Assembly (NCBI GenBank): GCA_964644465.1
Contig: CAZXVU010000106.1
Location: 1 to 7,424, forward strand
Direction: 5' to 3'
Source of the DNA: CAZXVU01 sp964644465
GTDB lineage: Bacteria; Chlamydiota; Chlamydiia; Chlamydiales; SM23-39
Length of the DNA stretch: 7,424 nt
Shown here: positions 1 through 6,355 of the stretch, one piece after another
Layout of the letters: every line of letters starts with the position of its first letter
How positions within the stretch are numbered: position 1 is the first letter of the stretch
Position numbers and translations under genes: made by a program
Notes under the pieces: model-generated
The model's input: only the letters and a program-made list of their open reading frames with translations
What the model was told of the DNA's origin: nothing
The model's database searches: none

Positions 1-489
1 AGAACTGACCGAGAAGTGGACAATTGGGGCAGTGGGCGATCGATTCGTGTATTGAATGCAGATATCGTGGATACTCCCACAGCCGCAGACAAAATTGCCG
101 TTTTCTTTCTCGCCTTATTCTACACCCTTTTTTCCTCTCTACAACCTGACAGTTTAAAAGGACTTTTCGAAGTTCATGCAGGCCCAGTTCCAAACTCCTA
201 TTTAGGACGCATTTGGGAAATCGAGCAAAAATTTAAGAATCACATTTTCTATTTTTCTGAAGACGACGCCAAAAATATCGAAGAATTTATTTCTGTTCTG
301 AGAAAGACTTCTCCTGAAAATTATTCCATAATCTCTACAGCGCTTTTCCAAGTTTCTGAAAATCTGGATCGATGGATTCGGAGTAATAATGAACTTATCG
401 GAAAACAAGACGCTCTTCTAGATTCGGATCCTCTCGTTCAAATCCGAGCTATGATCAAAATAGCCTCAAAGTATCTCCCAAAACAGTAG
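1..489 (+). CDS. Hypothetical protein, 3' part only
   Basis: I do not recognise this protein. The frame is open from base 1 with no upstream stop, giving at least 162 residues and ending at TAG 487-489, so the gene very probably begins outside the window. A GTG at position 16 could serve as a start but has no convincing ribosome binding site, so I treat it as internal. Residues about 32-47 form a strongly hydrophobic, Phe-rich stretch (IAVFFLALFYTLFSSL), which may be a membrane segment or a buried helix. The remainder looks soluble and mostly helical, with mixed charge and no repeats, Cys/His clusters or nucleotide-binding motif. It is convergent with the superoxide dismutase gene, with only 16 bases between the stops. 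Codon use looks like that of its neighbours. That it is coding is fairly sure; its function is unknown. Confidence 0.7.
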   Translation, partial: RTDREVDNWGSGRSIRVLNADIVDTPTAADKIAVFFLALFYTLFSSLQPDSLKGLFEVHAGPVPNSYLGRIWEIEQKFKNHIFYFSEDDAKNIEEFISVLRKTSPENYSIISTALFQVSENLDRWIRSNNELIGKQDALLDSDPLVQIRAMIKIASKYLPKQ

Positions 490-512
490 CCAGCCAGTGG
501 ATGGATTATTTT
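490..512 (+). terminator. Weak possible terminator hairpin between convergent genes
   Basis: Just after the stop of the first gene, CCAGCC (490-495) can pair with GGATGG (499-504) around a 3-base AGT loop. There is one G/A mismatch in the stem, and ATTATTTT follows at 505-512. The stem is short, and the U-rich tail overlaps the last codons of the opposing superoxide dismutase gene. This is a weak candidate only, but it is the only stem-like element I found between the two convergent genes. Confidence 0.22.
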
Positions 513-1153
513 GTGCCCGCTGTATAGCGCTCTTCTGCAACTTCCCAATTGACATTGTTGAAGAAAACTTCGATGTATTTCAACCTGTCTAATCCGAATT
601 GGGGCATAAACGCATGTTCAAATACATCCATCATTAAAATCACTTTTCCTGTAGCTAAATGGCCCGCATCATGTTCATTGACCCATACGTTGACAAGTCT
701 TCCATCTTCTGGATCTAAATAGAGAGCCGCCCATCCAATGCCCCGGATTCTGCCTGTAGCGATGAAATCATTTTTCCAGCTTTCGAAATCGCCGTACTGA
801 TCGGAGATCGCCTGATAAAGAGACGATTTTGTATTCGGAACTCCATTTCCTCCAAGATTGCCGAAATAGAGCTCGTGCAGCCGCATCCCATCAAACTCCC
901 AACCCAGCCGCCTTTTCAAGGAGCCATATTCGAACGAATTTGCCTGTCCCTGCTCGCTCATGCTTTTCAGCTTGCTCAGAAGTTCATTCGCATTTGCGAC
1001 ATATCCTTGGTAGAGTTTAAAATGCATTTGGAGAAGCTGATCGCTGAACCCTGGCATTCCAATCAAATGACTGAAATCTTTTGGCGCATATTTGGGTATT
1101 TCAGCAGACAATTGTCCTAAAAATGCAAATGCAAAAAGGAAAATCCAACGCAT
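506..1153 (-). CDS. Exported Fe/Mn-family superoxide dismutase
   Basis: This enzyme converts superoxide to hydrogen peroxide and oxygen at a mononuclear Fe or Mn site. The 215-residue product matches the SodA/SodB family. All four metal ligands can be placed: H44 (QMHFKLYQGYV), H93 (GMRLHELYF), and D176 and H180 in DVFEHAF. W141 in GIGWAALY and the closing NNVNWEV motif are also typical. Residues 1-17 look like a signal peptide: Arg at position 2, a Phe/Leu-rich core, and cleavage expected after LSA. The mature enzyme would then be periplasmic or secreted, unlike the cytoplasmic form usual in this family. H161 lies 15 residues before ligand D176, matching the second-shell His of the mycobacterial Fe enzyme rather than the Gln of E. 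coli types; M175 and M174 precede D176. The metal used cannot be told from sequence. The ATG is preceded by GAGG (1161-1164 on the top strand), 7 bases away. It is the last gene of the minus-strand block, 40 bases after the methyltransferase. Confidence 0.93.
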   Translation of the reverse strand: MRWIFLFAFAFLGQLSAEIPKYAPKDFSHLIGMPGFSDQLLQMHFKLYQGYVANANELLSKLKSMSEQGQANSFEYGSLKRRLGWEFDGMRLHELYFGNLGGNGVPNTKSSLYQAISDQYGDFESWKNDFIATGRIRGIGWAALYLDPEDGRLVNVWVNEHDAGHLATGKVILMMDVFEHAFMPQFGLDRLKYIEVFFNNVNWEVAEERYTAGTK

Positions 1154-1193
1154 AAAAAAGCCTCGCTAAAGTAAATGCAGTGACTCTTCATTT

Positions 1194-1871
1194 CTAATTT
1201 TCGGAGTACACGCCCATTGTTTCTGGAAATCGCTCAGAGATCTGTTCGATGAGTGATTTATTGAATGAAGCTACCCCGAGGCCTTGGGCTCCAGGAAAGA
1301 TGAGCTTATGGTGGGGAAGTTCTTTGAAAAAACGTCCCGTCTCTTCAGGAAACGCCAAGACGTCGTGAATTAAAATCAGGCTCTCAGTTTTTAAATACCG
1401 GCCCCAATTCTCATAGTTGTGTTTCACAGATGAGTAGGTGTGGACGCAATCAATATGGAGAATGTCGATCTTGCGGGTCCATTTTTTGGACACATCTTTG
1501 AAGGGTCCAATGATTAGGTGGATGTTTTTTGCATAGTTGAAGCGGATCGCATTGGAAATATTTCTAAACGCGCTGTCGAGAGCAAAGCTTTTCGCTGCAT
1601 AATTCCCCTCTTCAAACCAGTCGATCCCATAGACATTCCCCCGATTGCGATAGGCAAAGGCAATTGTCGATAGGCCCCTATCGAACCCAAGGTCTACAAT
1701 TGTTTTGGGATGGAGAGTCTGCACCAGCCACATCGCAAAGGTCTCATACCCCTTCCACGTGCTTTCAATTGTGTCGAGAAAAAGAAGAGCGGGATCCTTA
1801 TGTAAATCGATCCGTTTTCTTGTTGTTGGAGTCGGTAGATTGTCAGGTATACAGAGTGCTGCTGCGTTCAT
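1194..1871 (-). CDS. Class I SAM-dependent methyltransferase (Methyltransf_24-like)
   Basis: The 225-residue protein has the Rossmann-fold methyltransferase signature. Motif I is IVDLGFDRGLST (58-69, with the Gly-x-x-x-Gly loop G62/G66). The acidic end of strand 2 is YGIDWFEE (81-88), where D84 would bind the SAM ribose. HIDCVHTYSSVKHNYENW (139-156) is the diagnostic Methyltransf_24-type motif, usually seen as HIDGxHxYxxVxxDxxxW. IHD at 168-170 follows the next strand. D141 and D170 sit where metal-dependent small-molecule O-methyltransferases hold their divalent ion, so a metal-assisted hydroxyl methylation is possible but is inference. No signal peptide or membrane segment is seen, so it should be cytoplasmic. 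The substrate is unknown; relatives often act on sugars or secondary metabolites. The ATG has GAGG (1877-1880) 5 bases upstream. It lies 38 bases after the second CorC-type gene and 40 before the superoxide dismutase, so co-transcription is likely. Confidence 0.82.
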   Translation of the reverse strand: MNAAALCIPDNLPTPTTRKRIDLHKDPALLFLDTIESTWKGYETFAMWLVQTLHPKTIVDLGFDRGLSTIAFAYRNRGNVYGIDWFEEGNYAAKSFALDSAFRNISNAIRFNYAKNIHLIIGPFKDVSKKWTRKIDILHIDCVHTYSSVKHNYENWGRYLKTESLILIHDVLAFPEETGRFFKELPHHKLIFPGAQGLGVASFNKSLIEQISERFPETMGVYSEN

Positions 1872-1909
1872 TTTCGCCTCAAACGGGAAAAAAAGATTAC
1901 CTGAAACAG

Positions 1910-3112
1910 CTATTCTTGTACAGTTTGCACTGAAAGAACTTTTACTCCCCTGAGCGTAGGCTCGTCGACAGTAAAAGCAAAGGCTCCGATATAGACAGTT
2001 TCTCCTTTTACAGGAGGATGTCCGAGCTGGGAAATGATGAGATCGCTGAGGGTATCCCCTTCTCCCGCTGGAAGGCTGGCTTGAAATTGGTTGTTGAACT
2101 CCGCAACGCTCATTTCTCCAGAGAGCGTCCGGTCGATATAAATAGCTCCCTCGGAAGTCAACTGCCCTTCTTTTTCTTCTCCGAAAATCTGAGATACAAT
2201 TTGATCGAGAGTTAAAATTCCACAGGCCTGTCCCGATGGTTCCAGGATCACCGCAACGCTTTGATTATTGCGGCGAAATTGCTCGAGGATCTGCAAGATG
2301 GAACTATCGCGAGTGACAAACCATGGCGACCTTGCGTGGTCGAGGATCCGTTTCTTTTCATTCAATTGAAGGAGGTCGCGTAAATAAATGATGGCCACAA
2401 TATTGTGAGTATATCGGTGATAAATCGGGATCATAGGAGCGTAATGGACGCTGAGAAGATGGCGAACTTCATCGAGGGTCATATGAGATGGGGCCATCTG
2501 TACTTTATCCAGAGGGATCATCAGCTGACCCGCGGTCAACGTCTTGAGTTGGAAAATATGTCCAACTAGAGCATTGAAGTCGTCTTCCCCTTCTTCGCTT
2601 TCTTCGAAAGCGAGGCGCACCTCTTCTCTTGAAAGAAAGAGAGGGACATCTTTCGATCTTCCCATAGCGCGGTGGATGAGGCGAGATATGGCGTCAAAAG
2701 CCCAAATAAAGGGGCTGAGCACGCGGGCAACCAAAATCATGATGGGAACACAGCTCATTGCGATCTGCTCGGAATGGCGTCGGGCAGCGAACATAGGGGC
2801 CAGCTCTCCGAAAATGACAACGATCAAGACTTGTGTGATAGGAGCAAAATCGGGATCCAAATGGATCGACTCATAAAACCGGCGAGAACACTCAGAACCG
2901 ATTTGCAGCGCAGTGTTGATTCCTATCAGCGTTGTCCCGAAGAGACGCGAGGGGCGCTTTAACAGGTAATTGAGCCAGATCGCCCGCTTTGATCCCAAAC
3001 TCACATAATATTGCAGCCGCACTTTGTTAAAAGAGACGCAAGCCATTTCGAAAAGGGCAAAAAATCCTTGGATCGCTACGCTCAGCAAAGTAAACAAGAG
3101 AAACGTGCTCAT
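1910..3112 (-). CDS. CNNM/CorC-type membrane protein with CBS pair, divergent paralogue
   Basis: This is a 400-residue member of the HlyC/CorC (CNNM, UPF0053) family, whose studied members transport or regulate Mg2+ and related cations at the inner membrane. An N-terminal CNNM/DUF21 domain of hydrophobic helices (about 4-24, 58-74, 92-110, 118-137) precedes a CBS pair (about 195-315) and a C-terminal CorC_HlyC domain (about 322-398, with AGEGDTLSDLI and VYIGAFAFTV). The key membrane positions are degenerate compared with the paralogue encoded directly upstream: A19 and F21 replace the two Ser of FLSGSE, Q70 replaces the second Asn (N66 is kept), and GELAPM ends in M107 instead of Lys; E103 is retained. 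CBS2 also lacks the usual VVDEYG motif (it reads VILEPSG). It may be a non-transporting partner or a protein with altered ion choice. Its ATG overlaps the paralogue's stop (ATGA, 3109-3112), and AAGGGA sits 4 bases before the start. Confidence 0.9.
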   Translation of the reverse strand: MSTFLLFTLLSVAIQGFFALFEMACVSFNKVRLQYYVSLGSKRAIWLNYLLKRPSRLFGTTLIGINTALQIGSECSRRFYESIHLDPDFAPITQVLIVVIFGELAPMFAARRHSEQIAMSCVPIMILVARVLSPFIWAFDAISRLIHRAMGRSKDVPLFLSREEVRLAFEESEEGEDDFNALVGHIFQLKTLTAGQLMIPLDKVQMAPSHMTLDEVRHLLSVHYAPMIPIYHRYTHNIVAIIYLRDLLQLNEKKRILDHARSPWFVTRDSSILQILEQFRRNNQSVAVILEPSGQACGILTLDQIVSQIFGEEKEGQLTSEGAIYIDRTLSGEMSVAEFNNQFQASLPAGEGDTLSDLIISQLGHPPVKGETVYIGAFAFTVDEPTLRGVKVLSVQTVQE

Positions 3113-4353
3113 TTTCCCTTTGGGTGCAATCGTCTTACATAAATGCGTCGGACCCTATTTGGTTCCGCTGCCAACACATAGAAAAGGAAATCATCTGTCG
3201 CATATTTTGTCCCTGTCGCAGGGATATCGCCTAACTGCTCGATCAGCCATCCGCCTAAAGTAACGATATTTTCTTCCGATTTTAAGGGGACGCCAAAGAT
3301 CTCTTTGAATTCAGAGAGTTCCAGCTTCCCGCTGGCGATGATCACATCTTCGCCGGAACGGGTATAAAGGCTTTTTGTGTCCCGCCTATCGGAGATTTCT
3401 CCAACGACGGCTTCGACTAAATCCTCTTGAGTAATCAGCCCCGAGATCGATCCATATTCGTCCACGACAATCGCGAGGCTTTCTCCCCTATCCCTCAAGT
3501 TGCGCATCAAGGTCCATGCTTTTGTCGCTTCCGGCACGTAATAGGGCTTTTTTAAAATGGGAATCAAATCAGCAGGCTTTTCGATTTGATCTTTATGAAA
3601 AAAATAGCGGCGCGTCGTCAATATTCCTAAGAGATTTTCGAGATTTCCATCATAAACAGGGACTCTCGTCGTTTCTAAATCGACAAAGAGATGGGTCAAT
3701 TGAGAAAGAGGTTCCTGGATATCGTAAGAAAGGATCTCTTCTCGAGGCCTCATCCGTTCTTTAACAAGAGAATTCTGCAAGTCTAAGCCACCGCTGATCA
3801 GATCGCATTCTTGGGGTAAGAGAACTCCAGATTCTTCTGAAGTTTTTAAAACATGCCTGAGTTCGTCTGCGGAAATCTCTTTCTCCTCGCTGAGGAAAAA
3901 AAAGAGGGCTCTTGAAATCAAGCTAGTTGCTTTTGTAAGAGGTTCGCGAATGGGGCGGAGCAAACGAGCCATCCAGTTTATTATAGGGGCAATGCGATAT
4001 GCGATCCGCGTATTGTTAGGTAGAGCGACCGATTTCGGGAGAACTTCGCCAAAAATCAGAGTCAGAGCAAGGGGAAGGCCCACTTTAAGCCCCCATCCAG
4101 GAAAACCCTCGAAGAGAGAAGAGACTGTGTTCTGCACTAAGATATTTGCTAAGATATTCAAGATCAAAATCGTAACCAGCACATCCCGAGGCCTTTCCAT
4201 CAGCTTAGCGATCAGGCCAAGTCGGGGATTGTGGGAATTCTTGTACGATTTAATCGTAAGGGGCGAAAGGGAAAAAAGAGAGGTTTCGGATCCCGATAAA
4301 AATCCTGATATCAGGATGAGGAGGATGAGCAAGAGAATCAGAACAGGCATCAT
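3109..4353 (-). CDS. CNNM/CorC-type Mg2+/cation transport protein with CBS pair
   Basis: A 414-residue HlyC/CorC family protein with canonical features. The transmembrane CNNM domain has helices at about 4-25, 58-78, 91-108 and 118-137. It carries SGFLSGSET (16-24; S20, S22, E23), N66 and N70 spaced four apart in LNILANIL, and the hallmark FGEVLPKS (101-108; E103, K107). In known CorC/CNNM structures residues of this type line the Mg2+ site within the membrane. The cytoplasmic part has CBS1 (about 200-255), CBS2 (about 265-320, with the signature IVVDEYGSISGLITQEDLVE) and CorC_HlyC (about 332-408, with TLGGWLIEQLGDIP). Family members have been annotated as haemolysins, but a transport or regulatory role is better supported. 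It starts at an ATGATG: the first ATG overlaps the stop of the FtsB-like gene (4350-4353), there is no good ribosome binding site, and translation is probably coupled. The second ATG (4348-4350) would shorten the protein by only one residue. Confidence 0.93.
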   Translation of the reverse strand: MMPVLILLLILLILISGFLSGSETSLFSLSPLTIKSYKNSHNPRLGLIAKLMERPRDVLVTILILNILANILVQNTVSSLFEGFPGWGLKVGLPLALTLIFGEVLPKSVALPNNTRIAYRIAPIINWMARLLRPIREPLTKATSLISRALFFFLSEEKEISADELRHVLKTSEESGVLLPQECDLISGGLDLQNSLVKERMRPREEILSYDIQEPLSQLTHLFVDLETTRVPVYDGNLENLLGILTTRRYFFHKDQIEKPADLIPILKKPYYVPEATKAWTLMRNLRDRGESLAIVVDEYGSISGLITQEDLVEAVVGEISDRRDTKSLYTRSGEDVIIASGKLELSEFKEIFGVPLKSEENIVTLGGWLIEQLGDIPATGTKYATDDFLFYVLAAEPNRVRRIYVRRLHPKGK

Positions 4354-4640
4354 TTGGAGAAATGTACCTTGAGGAAGCCCTCAGGCACAACACCTAAATC
4401 ACGCATGAGGATCATTTCGATCCACGCTGGATCGTTCTGAGATGAAATGCGCAAATGGAGCTCCTCTTTTTCCTGCAGGGCTAAGATTTTCTCTTTTTCC
4501 ATTTCTTCCAAGCGGAAAGCGAGTTCGCGCACAGAGGCATTCTTCTCTTTGAAAGCTTGTAGATAAATGAGTCCCGTAGCTGCACAACAGCCAACCACCC
4601 ACCAGGAGCGTCGGCAAAGTGACCCGATCCCTTCAGACAT
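4350..4640 (-). CDS. Small bitopic coiled-coil protein, FtsB/DivIC-like
   Basis: This 96-residue protein has the architecture of the septum formation initiators FtsB/DivIC. It has a short, Arg-containing cytoplasmic N-terminus, one membrane helix (about 12-30), a charged coiled coil (about 32-67, with leucines and Glu/Lys-rich heptads), and a C-terminal block IEMILMRDLGVVPEG (74-88). That block resembles the FtsB/DivIC consensus of an Arg/Glu helix followed by Leu-Gly-hydrophobic-hydrophobic-x-Pro-Gly. Such proteins form the FtsQ-FtsL-FtsB complex that activates septal peptidoglycan synthesis, with the coil and C-terminus outside the inner membrane. The assignment rests on shape and the C-terminal motif, so FtsL or an unrelated coiled-coil protein remains possible. 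The ATG is preceded by AGAGGAA (4646-4652 on the top strand), 5 bases away. It heads the overlapping trio with the two CorC genes and follows dcd by 53 bases. Confidence 0.65.
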   Translation of the reverse strand: MSEGIGSLCRRSWWVVGCCAATGLIYLQAFKEKNASVRELAFRLEEMEKEKILALQEKEELHLRISSQNDPAWIEMILMRDLGVVPEGFLKVHFSK

Positions 4641-4660
4641 ACTTGTTCCTCTAAAGGTTT

Positions 4661-4666
4661 ATTATG
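4661..4666 (-). promoter_or_regulatory. Possible -10 element upstream of the FtsB-like gene
   Basis: On the minus strand the sequence CATAAT (5 of 6 matches to TATAAT) lies in the 53-base gap after dcd, about 20 bases before the FtsB-like start. The hexamer 16 bases further upstream (TGGTCG) is a poor -35 match. It could give the downstream block its own promoter, but in AT-rich intergenic DNA such matches occur by chance. Confidence 0.22.
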
Positions 4667-4693
4667 AGAAAAGGTTATTAAACGACCAGCTTT

Positions 4694-5260
4694 TTATATT
4701 TTAGGGCAGGTAATTGCCATCTGCTTCATGTATTTTCCTTTCCGATCTGCGTATGAGATTTCACAAACTTCCGCAGCGACGAAAAAGAGGACCTGGGCCA
4801 GCCCTTCTCCTGCATAAATTTTTGCAGGCAAAGGAGTTGTATTTGAAATTTCCAGGGTAACATACCCTTCCCATTCGGGTTCAAAAGGGGTGACATTTAC
4901 GATGATCCCGCAGCGCGCATAGGTTGATTTTCCGATGCAAAGCGTCAGAACATTTCTGGGGATCCGGAAATATTCCACGCTCCGGGCTAAAGCAAAAGAA
5001 TTGGGTGGAATAATGCAGGTTTCCCCGCAAATATCTACAAAAGCATCATCCCGAAAATTTTTCGGATCGACGATCGAATTGTATACATTTGTAAAAACTT
5101 TGAATTCCTGCGCTACGCGTAAATCATAACCGTAACTGGACAGTCCGAAACTTACCAGACGCTGTCCTTTGCTTTCTCGAATTTGCGAGTCAGCGAACGG
5201 CTCGATCATCTTTTTTTCGAGCGCCATTTGACGGATCCAACGATCAGATTGAAGGCTCAT
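4694..5260 (-). CDS. dcd: dCTP deaminase
   Basis: Dcd hydrolyses dCTP to dUTP and ammonia, feeding dUMP and thymidylate synthesis in the cytoplasm. The 188-residue product has normal family length and the family motifs in order: SSYGYDLRVA (41-50), the phosphate-binding GKSTYARCG (110-118; S112 and R116), VNVTPFEPEWEGYVTLEISN (121-140, with E137 as the expected catalytic Glu) and the Gly-rich loop AGEGLAQVLFF (150-160) that helps close the trimer site. KYMKQ near the C-terminus fits the nucleotide-contacting tail. Some relatives are bifunctional and also cleave dUTP to dUMP, which cannot be excluded here. Its ATG has GGAAG 7 bases upstream (5268-5272, top strand). The gene is divergent from ruvB across 78 bases, and the same pair is adjacent in Chlamydia as I recall it. 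Confidence 0.96.
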   Translation of the reverse strand: MSLQSDRWIRQMALEKKMIEPFADSQIRESKGQRLVSFGLSSYGYDLRVAQEFKVFTNVYNSIVDPKNFRDDAFVDICGETCIIPPNSFALARSVEYFRIPRNVLTLCIGKSTYARCGIIVNVTPFEPEWEGYVTLEISNTTPLPAKIYAGEGLAQVLFFVAAEVCEISYADRKGKYMKQMAITCPKI

Positions 5261-5338
5261 ATTTTTTCTTCCGATTTCAACCGCACAAACGGAAGGTATA
5301 GCTTTTCAAATGGATTTCTTGCTACATTTTTTCTAGAT
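5261..5338. promoter_or_regulatory. Divergent dcd/ruvB intergenic region
   Basis: These 78 bases must carry the start signals for both directions unless promoters lie inside the genes. For ruvB, TATAGC (5297-5302) with TTTCAA (5275-5280) at 16-base spacing is the best sigma-70-like pair, and it is weak. For dcd, no pair is convincing, although the minus strand contains TTGAAA and CTATAC at unsuitable spacing. No inverted repeat that would suggest an operator stands out. Confidence 0.4.
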
Positions 5339-6355
5339 ATGACTGAAGCATTTATCGAGTCCTCCTGGACAAAGCCCGATGCGCCATTCGAGACGCCTCT
5401 TCGTCCCCAAACTTTGAAAGAGTTTGTGGGCCAGGAAGCCGTTCGCGCAAGGCTGGAAATTTTCATTGAAGCCGCGCGCAGCCGCGGAGAGGCGCTTGGA
5501 CATTGCCTTTTTTCTGGTCCTCCAGGTCTTGGAAAAACGACGCTTGCACATATTATTGCAAAATCGATGGGGACCAATCTCACCGTAACATCTGGCCCCG
5601 CTATTGAAAAACCGGGAGATCTTGCAGGCCTTCTGACAAATCTCAAGCAGGGAGATATTCTTTTCATCGATGAGATCCACCGCCTTTCAAAAACTGCGGA
5701 AGAATATCTCTATTCTGCAATGGAAGATTTCTCGCTCGATCTGATGATCGATACCGGGCCGAATGCCCGCAGCGTTCAAGTGAAACTCAATCCCTTTACT
5801 TTAGTTGGCGCAACGACGCGATCTGGGCTTTTAAGCGCTCCAATGCGCACCCGATTTTTGATCTCGCTGCGCCTGGATTATTATGATCCTACTACCCTTC
5901 AAAAAATCATCCAGCGTTCCGCCTCTCTTTTGCATCTATTTATGGACGACAACGGGGCTTTTGAAATTGCAAAACGGTCGCGTGGAACTCCAAGAATCGC
6001 GAATAATTTGCTCCGCTGGGTCCGCGATTTTGCACAAATTCAAAAACAAAAATCGATCCAAGTTCCTCTCGTAATTAAAGCCCTTGAAATGCTCGCTATC
6101 GACGAACGGGGCTTAGATGAGATGGACAAAAAAATCCTGTCGGTTATCATTGACCATCACGAGGGAGGCCCTGTTGGCCTCAATAATTTAGCGGCGGCAG
6201 TCGGAGAAGAACCGCATACCGTGGAAGAAGTGTACGAACCATTTTTGATCCTGCAAGGCATGATCAAACGTACTCCCCGCGGGCGGGAAGCGACTGTCAT
6301 CGCATATGAACATCTTGGGAGAAAACCCAAAAAAATACCGGAGTCAATATCATGA
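5339..6355 (+). CDS. ruvB: Holliday junction branch migration ATPase RuvB
   Basis: RuvB is the hexameric AAA+ motor that, with RuvA, drives branch migration of Holliday junctions in recombination and repair. Starting at ATG 5339 gives 338 residues, the usual family length. Visible motifs are Walker A GPPGLGKTT (60-68), Walker B LFIDEIHR (108-115), sensor 1 GATTRS (157-162), arginine-finger region APMRTRF (167-173, R170), sensor 2 RGTPRIANN (215-223) and the C-terminal winged helix ending in RTPRGREAT (311-319). GGPVGLNNLAAAVGE (276-290) is also characteristic. The finger region reads R-T-R-F-L where most RuvBs have R-D-R-F-G or R-S-R-F-G, a local oddity. The frame stays open back to an ATG at 5183, but that start would lie inside antisense dcd and add 52 residues absent from the family. 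The chosen ATG lacks a clear Shine-Dalgarno. The stop overlaps the next start by ATGA. Confidence 0.97.
   Translation: MTEAFIESSWTKPDAPFETPLRPQTLKEFVGQEAVRARLEIFIEAARSRGEALGHCLFSGPPGLGKTTLAHIIAKSMGTNLTVTSGPAIEKPGDLAGLLTNLKQGDILFIDEIHRLSKTAEEYLYSAMEDFSLDLMIDTGPNARSVQVKLNPFTLVGATTRSGLLSAPMRTRFLISLRLDYYDPTTLQKIIQRSASLLHLFMDDNGAFEIAKRSRGTPRIANNLLRWVRDFAQIQKQKSIQVPLVIKALEMLAIDERGLDEMDKKILSVIIDHHEGGPVGLNNLAAAVGEEPHTVEEVYEPFLILQGMIKRTPRGREATVIAYEHLGRKPKKIPESIS
6340..6343 (+). promoter_or_regulatory. Ribosome binding site for the SpoIID-domain gene
   Basis: GGAG lies 8 bases before ATG 6352, inside the last codons of ruvB. This supports 6352 as the true start, and the ATGA overlap with the ruvB stop at 6352-6355 suggests coupled translation. 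Confidence 0.7.

Noticed and set aside
2544..2962. Plus-strand frames opposite the second CorC gene
   Set aside because: Low-complexity, Arg/Ser-rich translations with no domain, antisense to a clear gene; composition is what a reverse-strand shadow gives.
3950..4372. 140-residue plus-strand frame opposite the first CorC gene
   Set aside because: Very Arg-rich and antisense to the conserved membrane domain, with no ribosome binding site or recognisable family.
5183..5338. In-frame extension of ruvB to an upstream ATG at 5183
   Set aside because: It would overlap the start of dcd on the opposite strand by 78 bases and add 52 residues with no place in the RuvB family. Starting at 5339 gives the standard 338-residue length.
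5257..5680. Two long minus-strand frames opposite ruvB (5257-5667 and 5333-5680)
   Set aside because: They lie wholly or mostly antisense to strongly conserved RuvB coding sequence, overlap each other and show no motif or ribosome binding site. They are shadows.
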